This document shows, piece by piece, positions 53,940-62,500 of a stretch of DNA of 64,000 nucleotides. Position 1 is the first letter of the stretch; each line of letters starts with the position of its first letter. A program made the translations under genes and the position numbers. The notes below the pieces were generated by a model. That model did not search any database and was not told the DNA's origin. It saw only the letters and a list, made by a program, of their open reading frames with translations. This DNA comes from Acidulodesulfobacterium sp021802425 (GTDB taxonomy: Bacteria; SZUA-79; Acidulodesulfobacterales; Acidulodesulfobacteraceae), in contig JAJZXJ010000002.1 of NCBI GenBank assembly GCA_021802425.1, positions 1 through 64,000 of the forward strand, read 5' to 3'.

Positions 53940-54371
53940 ATGGCGGCGAAAAATTCAGGCGTCTGGAATGCATTTTTGCGGATATATATAGGTATTTATT
54001 TCCTTTACGCCGCCCATTTTAAATTAAATCCATTTTTCTTTTCAAGTCTCCACAACAAACTTTCATATTTTGCAGATCATGACCCGTTGCGGTTTTATGT
54101 TATATTTTTAAATCATTTTGTTATTCCAAATGCATTTTTGTTTGCCATATTAATAGTTATGGGAGAGTTATTCGCGGGGATTTTTTTGACGGCAGGATTT
54201 TTAACCGGGATTGCGGGTTTTGTCGGTATATTTCTAAACCTTAATTATCTTCTGGCAATGTACTGGATGGGTCCTGCAGAGTTAGCGATAAATCTTACCT
54301 TTATAATGTGCGAATTGGTGATAATATTTACAGGCTCAGGAAAGGTGTTGGGAATAGATGCGTTATTTTAA
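53940..54371 (+). CDS. DoxX-family membrane protein
   Basis: The 143 residues form four predicted transmembrane helices. The first is FLRIYIGIYFLYAAHFKL; later come AILIVMGELFAGIFLTAGF and LNYLLAMYWMGP. This matches the DoxX/TQO small-subunit-like family, but the exact role is unclear. The 168-nt spacer on the 5' side is AT-rich and empty of genes. Confidence 0.7.
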   Translation: MAAKNSGVWNAFLRIYIGIYFLYAAHFKLNPFFFSSLHNKLSYFADHDPLRFYVIFLNHFVIPNAFLFAILIVMGELFAGIFLTAGFLTGIAGFVGIFLNLNYLLAMYWMGPAELAINLTFIMCELVIIFTGSGKVLGIDALF

Positions 54372-54436
54372 ATTTAAAAAAATATTTAATTTTAAATTGA
54401 ATTTTGATAGAATAGAATAGGTAGCACTTCTTTTAT

Positions 54437-54513
54437 GGTGGATGTAGCTCAGCTGGTAGAGCCCCGGATTGTGACTCCGGTGGTCGCAGGTTCAAAACCT
54501 GTCATCCACCCCA
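54437..54513 (+). tRNA. tRNA-His (anticodon GTG)
   Basis: The acceptor stem GTGGATG/CATCCAC has the extra G-1 at 54437 opposite the discriminator C73 (54510), the hallmark of tRNA-His. The anticodon stem CCGGA/TCCGG encloses loop TTGTGAC with anticodon GTG at 54471-54473. The D arm (AGCTCAGCTGGTAGAGC) and T arm (GCAGGTTCAAAACCTGT) are normal. CCA is encoded in the gene (54511-54513). Confidence 0.95.
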
Positions 54514-54587
54514 TTTAAAACCGCGGTATTTAAGGCATTTCAGTCAGGTTCCAAACCGCCCGATTATAACCGATTGTCTTATATTTT

Positions 54588-54767
54588 TTATTTCAAGTTT
54601 GTTTTTTTATCAATTATAGGACAAATTGAAGAACCTGAAGTCCCTGTTCTTTGTTTTAAACGTTCTTCAAGCTTCACTTTTAATTCCCTAAGGCCGTTTA
54701 TCTTCAGCTCTATTTCTTTTATTTTATTGTTCATTAAGCTTTTTGCATAAGTGCAGATTAGCCCATT
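54588..54767 (-). pseudogene. Remnant of a MerR-family regulator, C-terminal part
   Basis: On the minus strand an open stretch of about 60 codons ends at TAA (54590-54588). It reads CTYAKSLMNNKIKEIELK, INGLRELKVKLEERLKQ and ends SICPIIDKKTNLK. The pattern (Cys, helical dimerisation coil with Leu/Arg/Leu spacing, then Cys-Pro-Ile-Ile) matches the C-terminal helix of MerR-family proteins. No helix-turn-helix domain is found before the stop at 54770. The first ATG is only at 54734. It is therefore either a decayed gene or a truncated short ORF. Confidence 0.55.
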
Positions 54768-54839
54768 TTAGTCTTGGCTTTGGGGAGTAGTTTAATACGC
54801 ATTCATCTTATTAATGCTCCATTGTGCATTTTTTAATTT

Positions 54840-55310
54840 TCATAATTTTCTAAGTTTGTCGATAAGCATATTTCTTGATTTACTTGTAAATCCTTTCTCG
54901 GGATCCGTTATAATGCAATATTTCCAAAGTTCCGGCTTTATAGCTTCCTGCGCATCGTCTATAATAATAAAATTGCCCGGTTTAAGAATCTTTAGCGATT
55001 CTTCTATTTCATTTGACCTGAAATATTTAGATTCAAACCCTGCTGAAAATGATATGACGGGCGTAACGCCTATAATAATATTTTTAATATCGTCGGAAAA
55101 TATGTTTTTAAGACTCTTTATTGGATAATGTGTTCTCCATCTTGACGATATCACTATTTTAAGATTTTTTTCTTTTATAAACGGTTCTATAGTTTTTTCG
55201 ATAAGCGGAAGATTGCAGAATTCTTTCCATTCTCCACATCCAAAAGGATGTGTTACCCCGTCAAAATCAAGATATATTATATTCATTATGTTCATATGTA
55301 TGTTTTCCAT
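54840..55310 (-). CDS. HAD-like domain protein (Swiss Army Knife RNA-repair type)
   Basis: About 156 residues: NIIYLDFDGVTHPFG with the nucleophile Asp pair, IVISSRWRTHYP, and NFIIIDDAQEAIKPELW with the final acidic motif. It lacks a large cap domain and resembles the HAD domains found with RNA-repair modules. The exact start is uncertain. ATGs at 55310, 55295 and 55286 are all possible, and a GTG at 55331 would extend it. Substrate unknown. Confidence 0.65.
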   Translation of the reverse strand: MENIHMNIMNIIYLDFDGVTHPFGCGEWKEFCNLPLIEKTIEPFIKEKNLKIVISSRWRTHYPIKSLKNIFSDDIKNIIIGVTPVISFSAGFESKYFRSNEIEESLKILKPGNFIIIDDAQEAIKPELWKYCIITDPEKGFTSKSRNMLIDKLRKL

Positions 55311-55443
55311 ATTTCTTATCTTATTTGCCACATTTTATACAGGTTCGTCGTGATTTTTTCGGGGACAGCATATGCGAAAACGGCAGTTATGAGAGTTAAA
55401 TGCTGATGAAGGAGGGGCATATAATTTCCAATTCAGATCTTTT

Positions 55444-56565
55444 TCAAATCTTTACCCATCCCCTCCTCATAAGTTCGTTAAGGATAACCCCTGCTACAAA
55501 TGCCACTCCCATATTCCACATTGCAAGAGCCGCTACAAATAACATCAAATATACATCCTTTTTCTCTTTCCCGATGTCTTTAGAAGTGGAGGCTAACTCG
55601 AGGCCTGCAAAAAAGAGTATTACTCCGATAATGGCATCAGGGAACGCTTTTAACATAATCAATGTTGAATGACCGCCGAATAGCGAAAGCAAAAGCACGA
55701 GTGAACCCAAAATAACTAATGCGCCGCCTGTACGGGCGCCGAAACGTACATGCCCCGCCATTCCTCCGGCGCCATGGCACATGGGAACACCTCCGACCAG
55801 CGGGGAAAACAGGTTCATAAGTCCGGTCGATATTGCCATTTTCCTTTCCGTTACCGGATGATCGGGGAAAAGTTCATTGTTCTCATGGGTAATTGCAATT
55901 ATGGCATTGCCGAGCGTAAGCGGTATCTGGGGCAGCGCCAGCAGAAATAAACCGGATAGCAGGGTGTCCCATGAGAGAAAGCGCAATGAAAGGGATGGAA
56001 ACCCAAAAGCCAAACCCGTTTTGGCAAGCTCGGAAGGCAGTTCGGGATGACTTAAAATAGCTCCGACTATTCCAAGAATAAGCAAAGCAAACATGGCGGG
56101 AAAACGGGTTGCAAATAAGAGTAATGTTACAGCCACCCCTAAGGCGGCCAATGGCCAGTTTGAACTCATACGGATAATGCCCATTTCCGCAAATGTAAGA
56201 CCCAGCCCGAGCATAATTCCGCGAACCACCGGCTTAGAAGCCAACCTGCCGAAAAATTCTACCGTTCTTGTGATGCCAAGGAAAAACCACGTTACCCCGA
56301 TAATGAGACCAGCCGACCAAACCATGGACGGGGTTACAAGTTTTGGATGGGAAAGGGCAAAGCCGCCTATCGCTTTCATCGGTTGAATGGGAACGGGGGT
56401 TTTATAAAAAAGCCCGGTTGCTATTTTGGATAGGCCGAAAGCAAAAAGGACCCCCACAGGATTCATATGAAGCACTATAATGTAGGCTAAAACAAACGGT
56501 ATGAGTGTTCCAATATCTCCAAAGGCTCCAGCCCATTCATTAATGCCGTAATGGTTAGAAGACAT
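55444..56565 (-). CDS. MOT1-type molybdate/sulfate transporter
   Basis: The 373-residue protein has about 10 hydrophobic segments and carries both MOT1 signatures: VPIQPMKAIGGFAL near residue 60, and GGVPMCHGAGGMAGHVRFGA near residue 265. It begins EWAGAFGDIGTLIPFVLAYI, the family N-terminus. It imports molybdate, or sulfate in some family members. It lies downstream of a structured RNA on the same strand (56590-56700). Arginine codons include more CGN than in most of the window. An AAGGATG site precedes the ATG (minus sense). Confidence 0.85.
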   Translation of the reverse strand: MSSNHYGINEWAGAFGDIGTLIPFVLAYIIVLHMNPVGVLFAFGLSKIATGLFYKTPVPIQPMKAIGGFALSHPKLVTPSMVWSAGLIIGVTWFFLGITRTVEFFGRLASKPVVRGIMLGLGLTFAEMGIIRMSSNWPLAALGVAVTLLLFATRFPAMFALLILGIVGAILSHPELPSELAKTGLAFGFPSLSLRFLSWDTLLSGLFLLALPQIPLTLGNAIIAITHENNELFPDHPVTERKMAISTGLMNLFSPLVGGVPMCHGAGGMAGHVRFGARTGGALVILGSLVLLLSLFGGHSTLIMLKAFPDAIIGVILFFAGLELASTSKDIGKEKKDVYLMLFVAALAMWNMGVAFVAGVILNELMRRGWVKI

Positions 56566-56589
56566 GAATCAACATCCTTATTAGAATAA

Positions 56590-56700
56590 CCTTCTTTCCG
56601 ATATAGGAGGTAGCGCAGTTTCCCACCCTGCCCGAGCCGTTGACTATGGCTGGCTTTACCCCTTGCCGGTTTAAAAACCTCAGGTAGTAAAGCTCGAAGG
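56590..56700 (-). ncRNA. Structured RNA leader upstream of the molybdate transporter (class not identified)
   Basis: GC-rich island in an AT-rich 670-nt spacer, read on the minus strand. Pairings: CCUUC/GAAGG (56696-56700 with 56590-56594) closes the whole. CUUUAC/GUAAAG (56687-56692 with 56654-56659) encloses a GGUUU-AAACC hairpin. Next come AGCC/GGCU (56648-56651 with 56635-56638) and GCAG/CUGC (56628-56631 with 56615-56618), the latter with loop GGUGGGAAA. The last stem lies about 25 nt before the transporter ATG and near its Shine-Dalgarno. This looks like a cis-regulatory riboswitch. A molybdenum/tungsten-cofactor type would fit the target gene, but I could not match a consensus. It might instead be a mobile-element RNA remnant. 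Confidence 0.5.
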
Positions 56701-56947
56701 AATCAATTTTATTTTCTTTGTAAGTTACGTTATATTTTAAGCTAATAAAATAATATGTCGTTTTGGTTTAATTGTCAAATAAATTTTAATGTTTGTTAAT
56801 GTTTGCGGTAGATATCCGGAAAAAAATAGATTGGCAAGTTTGTTTAAGTTTGCTTTAATGCATATAAAGAATACCTTAAAGCATTAAATAATTCTGAAAA
56901 GACTAAAGGTTACCGAAGATTATAGAAAGAAAAATCATATCCTTAAT

Positions 56948-56976
56948 TTGACTTTTTGTATTTCCCGTGATAATCT
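56948..56976 (+). promoter_or_regulatory. Candidate sigma-70 promoter for the cobalamin riboswitch/transporter transcript
   Basis: TTGACT (56948-56953) and TAATCT (56971-56976) are separated by 17 nt. They lie just upstream of the riboswitch, with transcription expected to begin about 56983. The stretch 56701-56947 is AT-rich and shows no gene. Inferred by consensus match only. Confidence 0.5.
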
Positions 56977-57004
56977 TTTAAAAAATCGTTCATTGTAAAT
57001 GAAT

Positions 57005-57195
57005 ATAAACTAAACTTTATCTTAAAAGTTTAGGGAAATAGGTGAAAATCCTGTGCTGTTCCCGCAGCCGTGATAACTTATAACGGGTTTTTCTTTTTAA
57101 AGCCGCTATAAAGAATGTTCTACTTGGCCACTGGTAAGATTGATGAATACCGGGAAGGCGGAATGTTCTCATGTTTAAGCCGGAAGACCTGCTTT
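57005..57195 (+). promoter_or_regulatory. Cobalamin (B12) riboswitch
   Basis: Contains the conserved elements in order: GGGAAATAGGTGAAAATCCT and CTGTTCCCGCAGCCGTGA (57032-57072), then GCCACTGG, CCGGGAAGGCGG, and the B12 box AGCCGGAAGACCTGC (57178-57192). The downstream gene is a Ni/Co permease, a classic target. Cobalamin binding would repress cobalt uptake. Confidence 0.92.
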
Positions 57196-57235
57196 TTAAG
57201 GTACTATTTTAATTTAATTAGCGGGAGGTCTAATT

Positions 57236-58279
57236 ATGTTTTTACATCCTTTTAATTCATTAACTTTTAAAAAAAGGCTTATCCTTCTTTACGCATTTTT
57301 AATTGCTTTTCTGTTATTTTCCGTAATTATATTGATCGACAGGTCAAGGGTCTTTCCTGCACTGTTAAGTTTAGGCACGCTTGCTTTTTTCTTTGGCTTA
57401 AAGCATGCCATGGATGCCGATCATATTGCCGCAATCGATAACACGACAAGAAAATTAATGAATGACGGTCAAAAGCCGATCGGCGTCGGATTTTTCTTCT
57501 CAATCGGGCACGCATTGTCGGTCTTTGTTTTAACAATAATAACGATTATAATTGGAACATTTGTAGTTAAAGCTTATCCTGAATTGGGTAATTTAGGCAG
57601 TATGCTCGGAACAGGCGTTTCGGCTTTATTTTTATATTTAATTGCATTTATGAATCTCGTCATTCTGGTAAATATCGTTAAGATTGCAGGGGATTTTAAA
57701 AACATTAAAAATAAAAAAATAGAAGATGAACTTTTAAAAAGAGGATTCATGTTCCGGTATTTTAGCGGCATCATGAAACTCATTACATCAAGCTGGCAGA
57801 TGTTTTTTATCGGACTTTTATTCGGTATAGGTTTTGATACGGCAACCGAGGTTGGCGTATTATCTATTTCAGCCGTATTTGCTTCATCCGGCAGACCGCT
57901 AATCGATGTTTTGATACTGCCTTTAGTATTTGCGTCCGGCATGCTATTACTTGATTCGACCGACGGGGTCATAATGCAGTATGCTTATAGCTGGGCTTTC
58001 TTGAATCCTGTAAGGAAAATCTTTTACAACATTTCTATCACAAGCATTTCTGTTTTTTTAGCATTTTGCATCGGAACGGTGGAATGGCTCCAGGTTATAG
58101 GAATGGAATTTAATTTTACGGGGGAACCGTGGGATTTCTTTAATAATATTTCCTTTGCAATGTTAGGCGGGATTATAGCGGGCATATTGACATCGGCATG
58201 GCTCGTGTCATTGCTGGTTTATAAGTTCACAGGGGTTGAAGAAAGATATGATGACGGTAAAAAGCGGCTTACTTTATGA
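57236..58279 (+). CDS. NiCoT-family nickel/cobalt transporter
   Basis: The 347 residues form about 8 membrane helices with the metal-binding signature KHAMDADHIAAIDNTTRKL (H-x4-D-H in helix II), GFFFSIGHALSVFVLT, and LFGIGFDTATEVGVLS. GGGAGG lies 7 nt before the ATG. Control by the upstream B12 riboswitch favours cobalt as the physiological substrate over nickel. Confidence 0.92.
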   Translation: MFLHPFNSLTFKKRLILLYAFLIAFLLFSVIILIDRSRVFPALLSLGTLAFFFGLKHAMDADHIAAIDNTTRKLMNDGQKPIGVGFFFSIGHALSVFVLTIITIIIGTFVVKAYPELGNLGSMLGTGVSALFLYLIAFMNLVILVNIVKIAGDFKNIKNKKIEDELLKRGFMFRYFSGIMKLITSSWQMFFIGLLFGIGFDTATEVGVLSISAVFASSGRPLIDVLILPLVFASGMLLLDSTDGVIMQYAYSWAFLNPVRKIFYNISITSISVFLAFCIGTVEWLQVIGMEFNFTGEPWDFFNNISFAMLGGIIAGILTSAWLVSLLVYKFTGVEERYDDGKKRLTL

Positions 58280-58321
58280 TCATTTAATTCCTGAAATATA
58301 TTATATGGGGGGATTTTAATT

Positions 58322-59104
58322 ATGAATGTCGATTTAAAAGGTAAGAGAGCTTTAATTACGGGCGCAAGTTCGGGACTCGGCGAGGTTATTGCCAGAGAAT
58401 TTGCAGCCGATGGGGCAAAGATAGGCCTTAACTACCATTCGGAAGCGGAAGCAGCCGGGGAAATTGCCTCAGGGATAAGAAAAAATGGCGGCGCCGTGCT
58501 TACTTTGCAGTCCGATGTTTCGGATGCGGGTTCGGTTGAAACAATGATAAATGCTTTTGTAAAAGAATGGGGCGGAATAGATGTTCTCGTGAATAATGCC
58601 GGAATCGACGGGGTTCGCTCTCTTGTGTGGGAATCCGATATAGCCGAGTGGGAAAAGGTAGTAAAAATTAACCTATTCGGGCCGTTTTACTGCTCCAGAG
58701 AGGCTTTAAAATATATGGTAATTCAAAAAAGCGGCGTAATTTTAAATATAACTTCTGTCCATGAAAATATTCCATGGAGCGGCTATAGCAGTTATACCGC
58801 CGCAAAAGCCGGTTTATCTATGTTAACAAAAACTATGGCTCAGGAAGTGGGGTCTTTAGGAATAAGAATAATGTCTTTAGCTCCCGGCGCAATTAAAACG
58901 CCTATTAATCAAAATGTTTGGGATAATCCCGAAACCCTTGGCAATCTTCTTAAAAAAATACCGCTTGGAAGAATGGGAGAGTGTGAAGAAGTAGCCCGGG
59001 TAGCCGCTTTTTTGGTTTCCGATCATGCGTCGTATGTGACAGGTAGTACAATATTTGTGGATGGAGCAATGATCGATTATTCTAATTTTACGCATGGAGG
59101 CTAA
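58322..59104 (+). CDS. SDR-family oxidoreductase (glucose 1-dehydrogenase-like)
   Basis: The 260 residues are a classical SDR: ALITGASSGLGEVIAREFA (TGxxxGxG), NNAG (VLVNNAGIDGVRSLVW), catalytic Ser in NITSVHENIPWS, and YTAAKAG (YxxxK). It resembles glucose 1-dehydrogenase/3-oxoacyl reductase-like SDRs. It sits 42 nt after the NiCoT gene and upstream of glucoamylase. A glucose-oxidising role would fit the neighbour, but the substrate is not provable. Confidence 0.8.
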   Translation: MNVDLKGKRALITGASSGLGEVIAREFAADGAKIGLNYHSEAEAAGEIASGIRKNGGAVLTLQSDVSDAGSVETMINAFVKEWGGIDVLVNNAGIDGVRSLVWESDIAEWEKVVKINLFGPFYCSREALKYMVIQKSGVILNITSVHENIPWSGYSSYTAAKAGLSMLTKTMAQEVGSLGIRIMSLAPGAIKTPINQNVWDNPETLGNLLKKIPLGRMGECEEVARVAAFLVSDHASYVTGSTIFVDGAMIDYSNFTHGG

Positions 59105-59231
59105 CTTACTCTAATTAATGAAATTAATTAAAAATAAAAAATTAGGATTTAGTCTGATCTTTAATTTGATAAAAGTATAAATGTAAATAACAAATAATAA
59201 CGATAAACGGAAGATTAAGAGGATAAAAAGA

Positions 59232-61601
59232 ATGTCAGAGTCAATTTTTGCTCCGGGATGGCCGGGAATTCCAGGGCGATGGACGAGTTCTAATAAAAGC
59301 GGGGTCGGAACCGCTTTTAAAGGAAGCCCCGTCTGGTTTACTATTTCCCACGGCATCCTGAATGAAGTATATTCTCCAAGAATAGACGAGGCCGCCATCC
59401 GCGACCTCGGTTTTATTATTACGGCAGACGGCGGTTTTTTTTCCGAAGAAAAACGTCACGCCGTTCATTCATCGTCGCTTTTTTATGCAGGCGTTCCCGC
59501 TTATCATCTCGAAAGTGTCTGCGACAGGGGATATTACCGCTTCGAAAAAGATATTATAACCGATCCCGATAGACCCGTAGTTCTTATAAGAGGAAAGTTT
59601 ACTCCATTAAAACCCGGAAATTACAGGCTTTATGTAATTACTGGTTCGCATATCGGCAATTACGGCGCAGGCAATACGGCATGGGTTAGTGATTACAAAG
59701 GAATTACGGGGCTTTTTGCTTCCCGTCACAACACTTCCCTCTGTCTTATGAGCAATACCGGTTTTAAAGCCTGTTCGGTGGGTTTTGTCGGATTTTCCGA
59801 CGGGTGGCAGGATTTAATAAAGCACGGGAATCTCGGTTCGCTTTATACAAGGGCGGAAAACGGAAATGTGGCGCTTACCGGTGAAATAGATATTAAAAAC
59901 GATACTTTTGTTTTAGCGCTTGGATTTGGACGCAATCCTTCGGAAGCCGCACAGCAATCGAGGGCATCCCTTAACGAGGGTTTTCAAAACATACTTAATT
60001 CTTATAGCGGAGTATGGCAAGAGTTCTGGCAAAAGCAAAAACCGGTTTTCTATGCCGAAAAACACAAACTTTTTTCAATAAGCGCTATGGTTATTCTTAC
60101 CCACAGTTCTAAATATGTTCCCGGAGCTATTCTTGCAAGCCTTGCCGTACCATGGGGTTTTTCTAAGGGCGACGGAGATCTTGGCGGTTATCACCTGATT
60201 TGGCCGCGTGATATGGTACAGTCCGCAGGCGGTCTTATCGCCGCAGGCATTAAAACGGAAGTGAGGAATTTACTCGTTTATCTTGAATCGACTCAGGAAT
60301 CTGATGGACATTGGCCTCAAAATATGTGGATTGACGGCTTTCCGTATTGGAGCGGCATACAGATGGATGAAACAGCCCTGCCCATTCTGCTTTTTGACCT
60401 TGCCCGCAGGGAGACGGCGCTTTTAGAGGGAGATACTTATCGTTTTTGGCCCATGATAAAAAAAGCTCTCTGTTATATAGTTAAAAATGGGCCCGTTACC
60501 CAACAAGACCGCTGGGAAGAAAACGGAGGATATACCCCGTTTACTCTCGCAGCCGAAATTGCCGCTCTTATAACCGGCGCCGAACTTGCCGAATTAGCGG
60601 GCGAAGAAGGTGCCGCTCCTTATCTGCGCGAGACCGCAGACTCTTGGTATTCATGTATCGACCGCTGGCTTTATGTAAAAGGCGGGGAGCTTGCGGATAA
60701 AACAGGGGTTGAAGGTTATTATGTCAGGGTTACTCCCCCTGATTTTGAAGAAGGCGACGATACTATTCGTATTAAAAACCGTCCTCCCGCTTCCTGTTAT
60801 CCACATGTTGCCTCCGTGGTATGCACCGATGCCTTAGCTTTTGTTCGTTTTGGGTTAAGAAATGCAGACGACTCGCGAATATTTAACACATTAAAGGTTA
60901 TAGACGCTTTGCTTAAAGTAGAAACTCCTTCGGGACCATGCTGGCATAGGTATAACGGCGACGGCTACGGCGAACACGAAGACGGAAGCCCATTTGACGG
61001 TACGGGGAGGGGGCGGCTGTGGCCTTTACTCACCGGCGAGCGCGCCCATTATAACATAGCTGCAGGAAATTTCAAAGAGGCGGAGCGTTTGCTTGAAACT
61101 ATGGAAGGTATGGCAGACGGCATCGGACTTTTGCCCGAACAGGTATGGGACAGCCATGACATACCTGAGAGAGAGCTTTTTTTCGGCCGTCCGACGGGTT
61201 CGGCAATGCCCCTGGTATGGGCACATGCCGAATATTTAAAACTTGTTCGTTCGCTTACGGAAGAAAGGGTGTTCGATATGCCGCCCCAGACGGTTTTCCG
61301 TTACCTTAAAAACGGTATAACATCCGATCTTATGCAATGGCGCTTTAATCATAAACTGCATAAGATGCCGCAGGGCAAAACATTGCGCATCGAAACCCTT
61401 TCCCCTGCTATAGTTCGCTGGAGCGATGACGGCTGGCATACGGTTAAAGATACGCAAACAAAAGATTCAGGTTTCGGGGTTTATTATGCCGATTTGCCTT
61501 CTTCGGGTATTCCTGAGGACGGTGAAATAGCTTTTACATTTTATTGGATAAACGCCAACCGTTGGGAAGGAAATGATTTCCATATACGAATACAACCTTA
61601 A
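59232..61601 (+). CDS. GH15 glucoamylase/glucodextranase-like protein
   Basis: Releases glucose from alpha-glucans. The 789-residue protein has an N-terminal beta-sandwich domain (starts APGWPGIPGRWTSSNKSGVG). The (alpha/alpha)6 catalytic domain follows, with WPRDMVQSAGGLIAAG, HWPQNMWIDGFPYWSG, the general acid in RWEENGGYTPFTLAAE, and the general base in LLPEQVWDSHDIPERE. There is no signal peptide, so it probably acts in the cytoplasm on glycogen, dextrin or a disaccharide. Arginine codons are largely CGT/CGC, unlike the AGA/AGG use elsewhere, hinting at transfer. Confidence 0.9.
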   Translation: MSESIFAPGWPGIPGRWTSSNKSGVGTAFKGSPVWFTISHGILNEVYSPRIDEAAIRDLGFIITADGGFFSEEKRHAVHSSSLFYAGVPAYHLESVCDRGYYRFEKDIITDPDRPVVLIRGKFTPLKPGNYRLYVITGSHIGNYGAGNTAWVSDYKGITGLFASRHNTSLCLMSNTGFKACSVGFVGFSDGWQDLIKHGNLGSLYTRAENGNVALTGEIDIKNDTFVLALGFGRNPSEAAQQSRASLNEGFQNILNSYSGVWQEFWQKQKPVFYAEKHKLFSISAMVILTHSSKYVPGAILASLAVPWGFSKGDGDLGGYHLIWPRDMVQSAGGLIAAGIKTEVRNLLVYLESTQESDGHWPQNMWIDGFPYWSGIQMDETALPILLFDLARRETALLEGDTYRFWPMIKKALCYIVKNGPVTQQDRWEENGGYTPFTLAAEIAALITGAELAELAGEEGAAPYLRETADSWYSCIDRWLYVKGGELADKTGVEGYYVRVTPPDFEEGDDTIRIKNRPPASCYPHVASVVCTDALAFVRFGLRNADDSRIFNTLKVIDALLKVETPSGPCWHRYNGDGYGEHEDGSPFDGTGRGRLWPLLTGERAHYNIAAGNFKEAERLLETMEGMADGIGLLPEQVWDSHDIPERELFFGRPTGSAMPLVWAHAEYLKLVRSLTEERVFDMPPQTVFRYLKNGITSDLMQWRFNHKLHKMPQGKTLRIETLSPAIVRWSDDGWHTVKDTQTKDSGFGVYYADLPSSGIPEDGEIAFTFYWINANRWEGNDFHIRIQP

Positions 61602-61646
61602 GCGAAAATCGGGAGGAACATCCCATCCCGCCATGCTAATCCTATA

Positions 61647-62423
61647 TTAAATTAACGACTTAAAGCGTTTTTCCGTATTTTTAAATATATTATAAGGGTC
61701 GTGTTCAAAATGGTAAATTTTGGCAACTTCTATTTTGAGCCATGGATCCCATTTATTAAGTATAATAAGGGAAATAAAGACGCCGGCGAACGGACCTATC
61801 CAATATACCCACCACCCGCTCCACATTCCAGATACCAAAGACGGCCCCAGACTGCGTGCGGGATTAGTACTTGTTCCAGAAATAGGCGCTTCAAAATAAA
61901 CCATAATAGCATATAAAAATGGAAAAAGAGCCGGGGTATAAGGTCTTAATTTTTTATGCCCCAGAAAGAAAAAAAGACCCGCAATCAAAAAGAATGTTGT
62001 TATGGATTCTCCGATAACTGCGGCAAGAACACCTGTTTTTCCGGGAAAGGTAGCTCCGTAGAATACCCCTTTTCCTAATTTTCCCCAGACGAGAAGAGCG
62101 GAGGCGCCGGCAATGCCGCCAAGAAGCTGAGATATGACATAGCCTAAAGCTACATAAGTTTTAATTTTTCCTTTTAACCAAAATGAGAGTGTTACTGCCG
62201 GATTAATATGGGCGCCGCTCCATTTGCCGACAGGCGAAAATGTAATTAACATTCCCGTGCTTCCGAACAAAAAGCCGGTAATAATACGCCTTAATCCGGC
62301 GTTTGGAATCATTGCCGGTATAGGGCTTCCTTTGGCAAAATCAAGAATAACAAAAGAAAGGCCTATACTTATAAGCAGCGCCGTTCCTATAAATTCAGAA
62401 AGATATAATCTCCATATTTTCAT
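61647..62423 (-). CDS. MIP-family aquaporin/glycerol channel
   Basis: The 258 residues have six predicted helices and both selectivity motifs: AHINPAVTLSFWLKG and TSTNPARSLGPSLVSG. The N-terminus begins MKIWRLYLSEFIGTALLIS. It conducts water or small neutral solutes. It converges with the glucoamylase gene, leaving 45 nt. Residues of the aromatic/arginine filter cannot be assigned with certainty by eye. Confidence 0.92.
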   Translation of the reverse strand: MKIWRLYLSEFIGTALLISIGLSFVILDFAKGSPIPAMIPNAGLRRIITGFLFGSTGMLITFSPVGKWSGAHINPAVTLSFWLKGKIKTYVALGYVISQLLGGIAGASALLVWGKLGKGVFYGATFPGKTGVLAAVIGESITTFFLIAGLFFFLGHKKLRPYTPALFPFLYAIMVYFEAPISGTSTNPARSLGPSLVSGMWSGWWVYWIGPFAGVFISLIILNKWDPWLKIEVAKIYHFEHDPYNIFKNTEKRFKSLI

Positions 62424-62500
62424 TGGCTAAGCTTTAATTAAATATAATCTCCGAATTATTTTATTTCCGGCCGATTTATTGTATTTTTTATTATATTATC

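Noticed and set aside
54437..54513. An integrase attachment pair at tRNA-His
   Set aside because: No direct repeat of the tRNA 3' end and no integrase were found in the window.
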